Assembly (NCBI GenBank): GCA_050011895.1
Contig: JBEKIF010000037.1
Coordinates: 1-40,505, forward strand
Direction: 5' to 3'
Length of the DNA stretch: 40,505 nucleotides
Source: DATBGO01 sp050011895
Lineage (GTDB): Bacteria; Actinomycetota; Actinomycetes; Streptosporangiales; Streptosporangiaceae
Below the pieces are notes generated by a model, which was not told where the DNA came from, did not search any database, and was given only the letters and a program-made list of their open reading frames with translations. This document shows positions 39,572 to 40,505 of this stretch, one piece after another (position 1 is the stretch's first letter; every line of letters begins with the position of its first letter). A program made the position numbers and the translations under genes.

Positions 39572-39859
39572 ATGAGACATGCATCTCGGCAGGGCCTGCA
39601 CAGCTGGGGCCTCGGCTCGCTGAACACGGCGCTGAGCACTGTCGCCAGCAACGCAAAAACGCTCGCCAGCGAAGCGAAGTCCATGGTCGCGCCGCAGACC
39701 ACGGCGCTGCGAAACTCACTGTCTGCCCTGGATTCCGCGATCAGGTCGGCGAGGGGCCAGTCTCCCCTGGCCGCGGTCCAGGCGGTCGTCTCATCGCTCA
39801 CGCAAGTGAAGAACTCGGCAGCCAATCTGGTGACCGCCGTATCAGGAAAGTGCCACTGA
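39572..39859 (+). CDS. Hypothetical small helical protein
   Basis: A 95-residue protein rich in Ala, Ser, Thr and Leu. Most of it (NTALSTVASNAKTLASEAKS, TTALRNSLSALDSAIRSA, AVQAVVSSLTQVKNSAANLV) is predicted amphipathic helix with heptad-like spacing, ending GKCH. AGAGGTGG 5-6 bases before the ATG is a good ribosome site. It is 63 bp downstream of the winged-helix-like gene and may share its transcript. No family recognised. Confidence 0.65.
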   Translation: MRHASRQGLHSWGLGSLNTALSTVASNAKTLASEAKSMVAPQTTALRNSLSALDSAIRSARGQSPLAAVQAVVSSLTQVKNSAANLVTAVSGKCH

Positions 39860-40102
39860 TCGGTTGCCCGAACGGCAACCGCCCCGCTGGCCGGCTGATC
39901 AGCTGGCGAGTGCCCGCTCGACTAGGGCGCCGCACGGCCAACTGCGAAGAAGGCTGCGGCTGGCCCCCGCGAGGCGAGCGCTCATACAGGTCATCGTCAT
40001 GGCGCCGGTCTTATGAGTGACCGCGAGTGCCGGTGTCTGACCGCTTGATCGGGCTCGCATTTGCGCTGGCGTAGGCTGATGCGCAGTCAAGGGGAAGCAG
40101 CA

Positions 40103-40505
40103 ATGTACGAGCCGTACCCGTCCTCTAGACCTCCGCAGGAACTGCCGCGCATCGGGCCGCCCTACGCAGTGCTCAACGCTGTCCGGCTTATGTACGCCGG
40201 AGCGGTACTTGAGGTGCTCGCGTTGATCATCGCCCTGGTGACCCGGGGTAGCCTCAAGTCGGCCATCTTGAACAGGCACCCGAATTACACCTCGGCGCAA
40301 CTGCACACGGCCGAGTTCGCCCGGACCTTTCCCCTGATAATTGGCGCACTGATCGCAATTGGCCTGTGGCTCTGGATGGCCTGGGTGAACGGCAAGGGGC
40401 GAAGCTGGGCCAGGGTTGTCTCGGCCGTGTTCTTCGGCATCAACACGGTGGATCTGCTCATCTCGTTCTCCCTGGTCCACGCTGCTGCCACCCTGATCAT
40501 CGGCC
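40103..40505 (+). CDS. Membrane protein, cut by window edge
   Basis: The frame is open from ATG 40103 to the end of the window (134 codons, no stop). Pattern: a Pro-rich cytoplasmic start (EPYPSSRPPQELPRIGPPYA), helix LMYAGAVLEVLALIIALV, an exposed loop (LNRHPNYTSAQLHTAEFART), then helices FPLIIGALIAIGLWLWMAWV and ARVVSAVFFGINTVDLLISF. AAGGGG 8 bases before the ATG supports the start. It resembles short four-helix actinobacterial membrane proteins of unknown function; the C-terminus lies outside the window. Confidence 0.75.
   Translation, partial: MYEPYPSSRPPQELPRIGPPYAVLNAVRLMYAGAVLEVLALIIALVTRGSLKSAILNRHPNYTSAQLHTAEFARTFPLIIGALIAIGLWLWMAWVNGKGRSWARVVSAVFFGINTVDLLISFSLVHAAATLIIG

Noticed and set aside
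39899..40480. 193-codon minus-strand frame at the right edge
   Set aside because: It is antisense to the plus-strand membrane protein starting at 40103, which has a ribosome site and clear transmembrane helices.

Overview
The window is very GC-rich chromosomal DNA from an actinobacterium. The evidence is strong G/C bias at third codon positions, many GTG and TTG starts, apparently leaderless promoters, a bacterial proteasome activator (Bpa), WS/DGAT acyltransferases, DUF5063 beside recR, and the actinobacterial order dnaX - ybaB - recR - DUF5063 - aspartokinase - asd. A spore-forming or filamentous lineage (Streptosporangiales or Frankia-like) is plausible, but I cannot fix the genus from the sequence.

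Layout. 1-9.7 kb is accessory metabolism and signalling: an FHA protein, a GNAT acetyltransferase, a TetR regulator overlapping a PaaK-like adenylate-forming enzyme, a wax ester synthase/DGAT, an MBL-fold hydrolase with a zinc ribbon, a PAS-GAF-PP2C phosphatase, an SDR and a DUF2203 protein. 9.7-10.2 kb is gene-free, with a 38-bp tandem array and an 18-bp inverted repeat. 10.2-17.4 kb is the conserved core, all on the minus strand (asd, aspartokinase with an internal beta-subunit start, DUF5063, recR, ybaB, dnaX, SRP RNA), followed by a 21-bp tandem array and tRNA-Ser(GGA) on the plus strand.

17.4-20.1 kb looks like a decayed island beside that tRNA: a frameshifted HigB/RelE-like toxin fossil, an MFS pump lacking its N-terminus that abuts what looks like the tail of a divergent TetR gene, and two orphan coding fragments. 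20.1-26.5 kb holds a CPA2 antiporter, a CocE-type hydrolase, an AsnB-type amidotransferase next to an M15-like peptidase, and a small ParB-like protein. 26.6-34 kb holds a membrane-anchored esterase, tRNA-Ser(CGA), tadA with its actinobacterial partner, a 50-residue membrane peptide plus bacterial PH protein, a RidA protein, small proteins, a phospholipase C-like phosphoesterase and tRNA-Ser(GCT).

34.1-38.5 kb is a tight run: STAS anti-sigma antagonist, GT2 glycosyltransferase, GT-C mannosyltransferase-like protein and pheA, the last three joined by 4-bp ATGA overlaps, facing the convergent bpa. The right end holds three small unrecognised proteins and a membrane protein cut by the window edge.

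I did not find a clear novel multi-gene defence or biosynthetic system. The most unusual signals are the three different GC-rich tandem arrays within about 7.4 kb around the replication/SRP core, the fossil island, the AsnB/M15 pair, and several short conserved-looking or structured elements in intergenic DNA.
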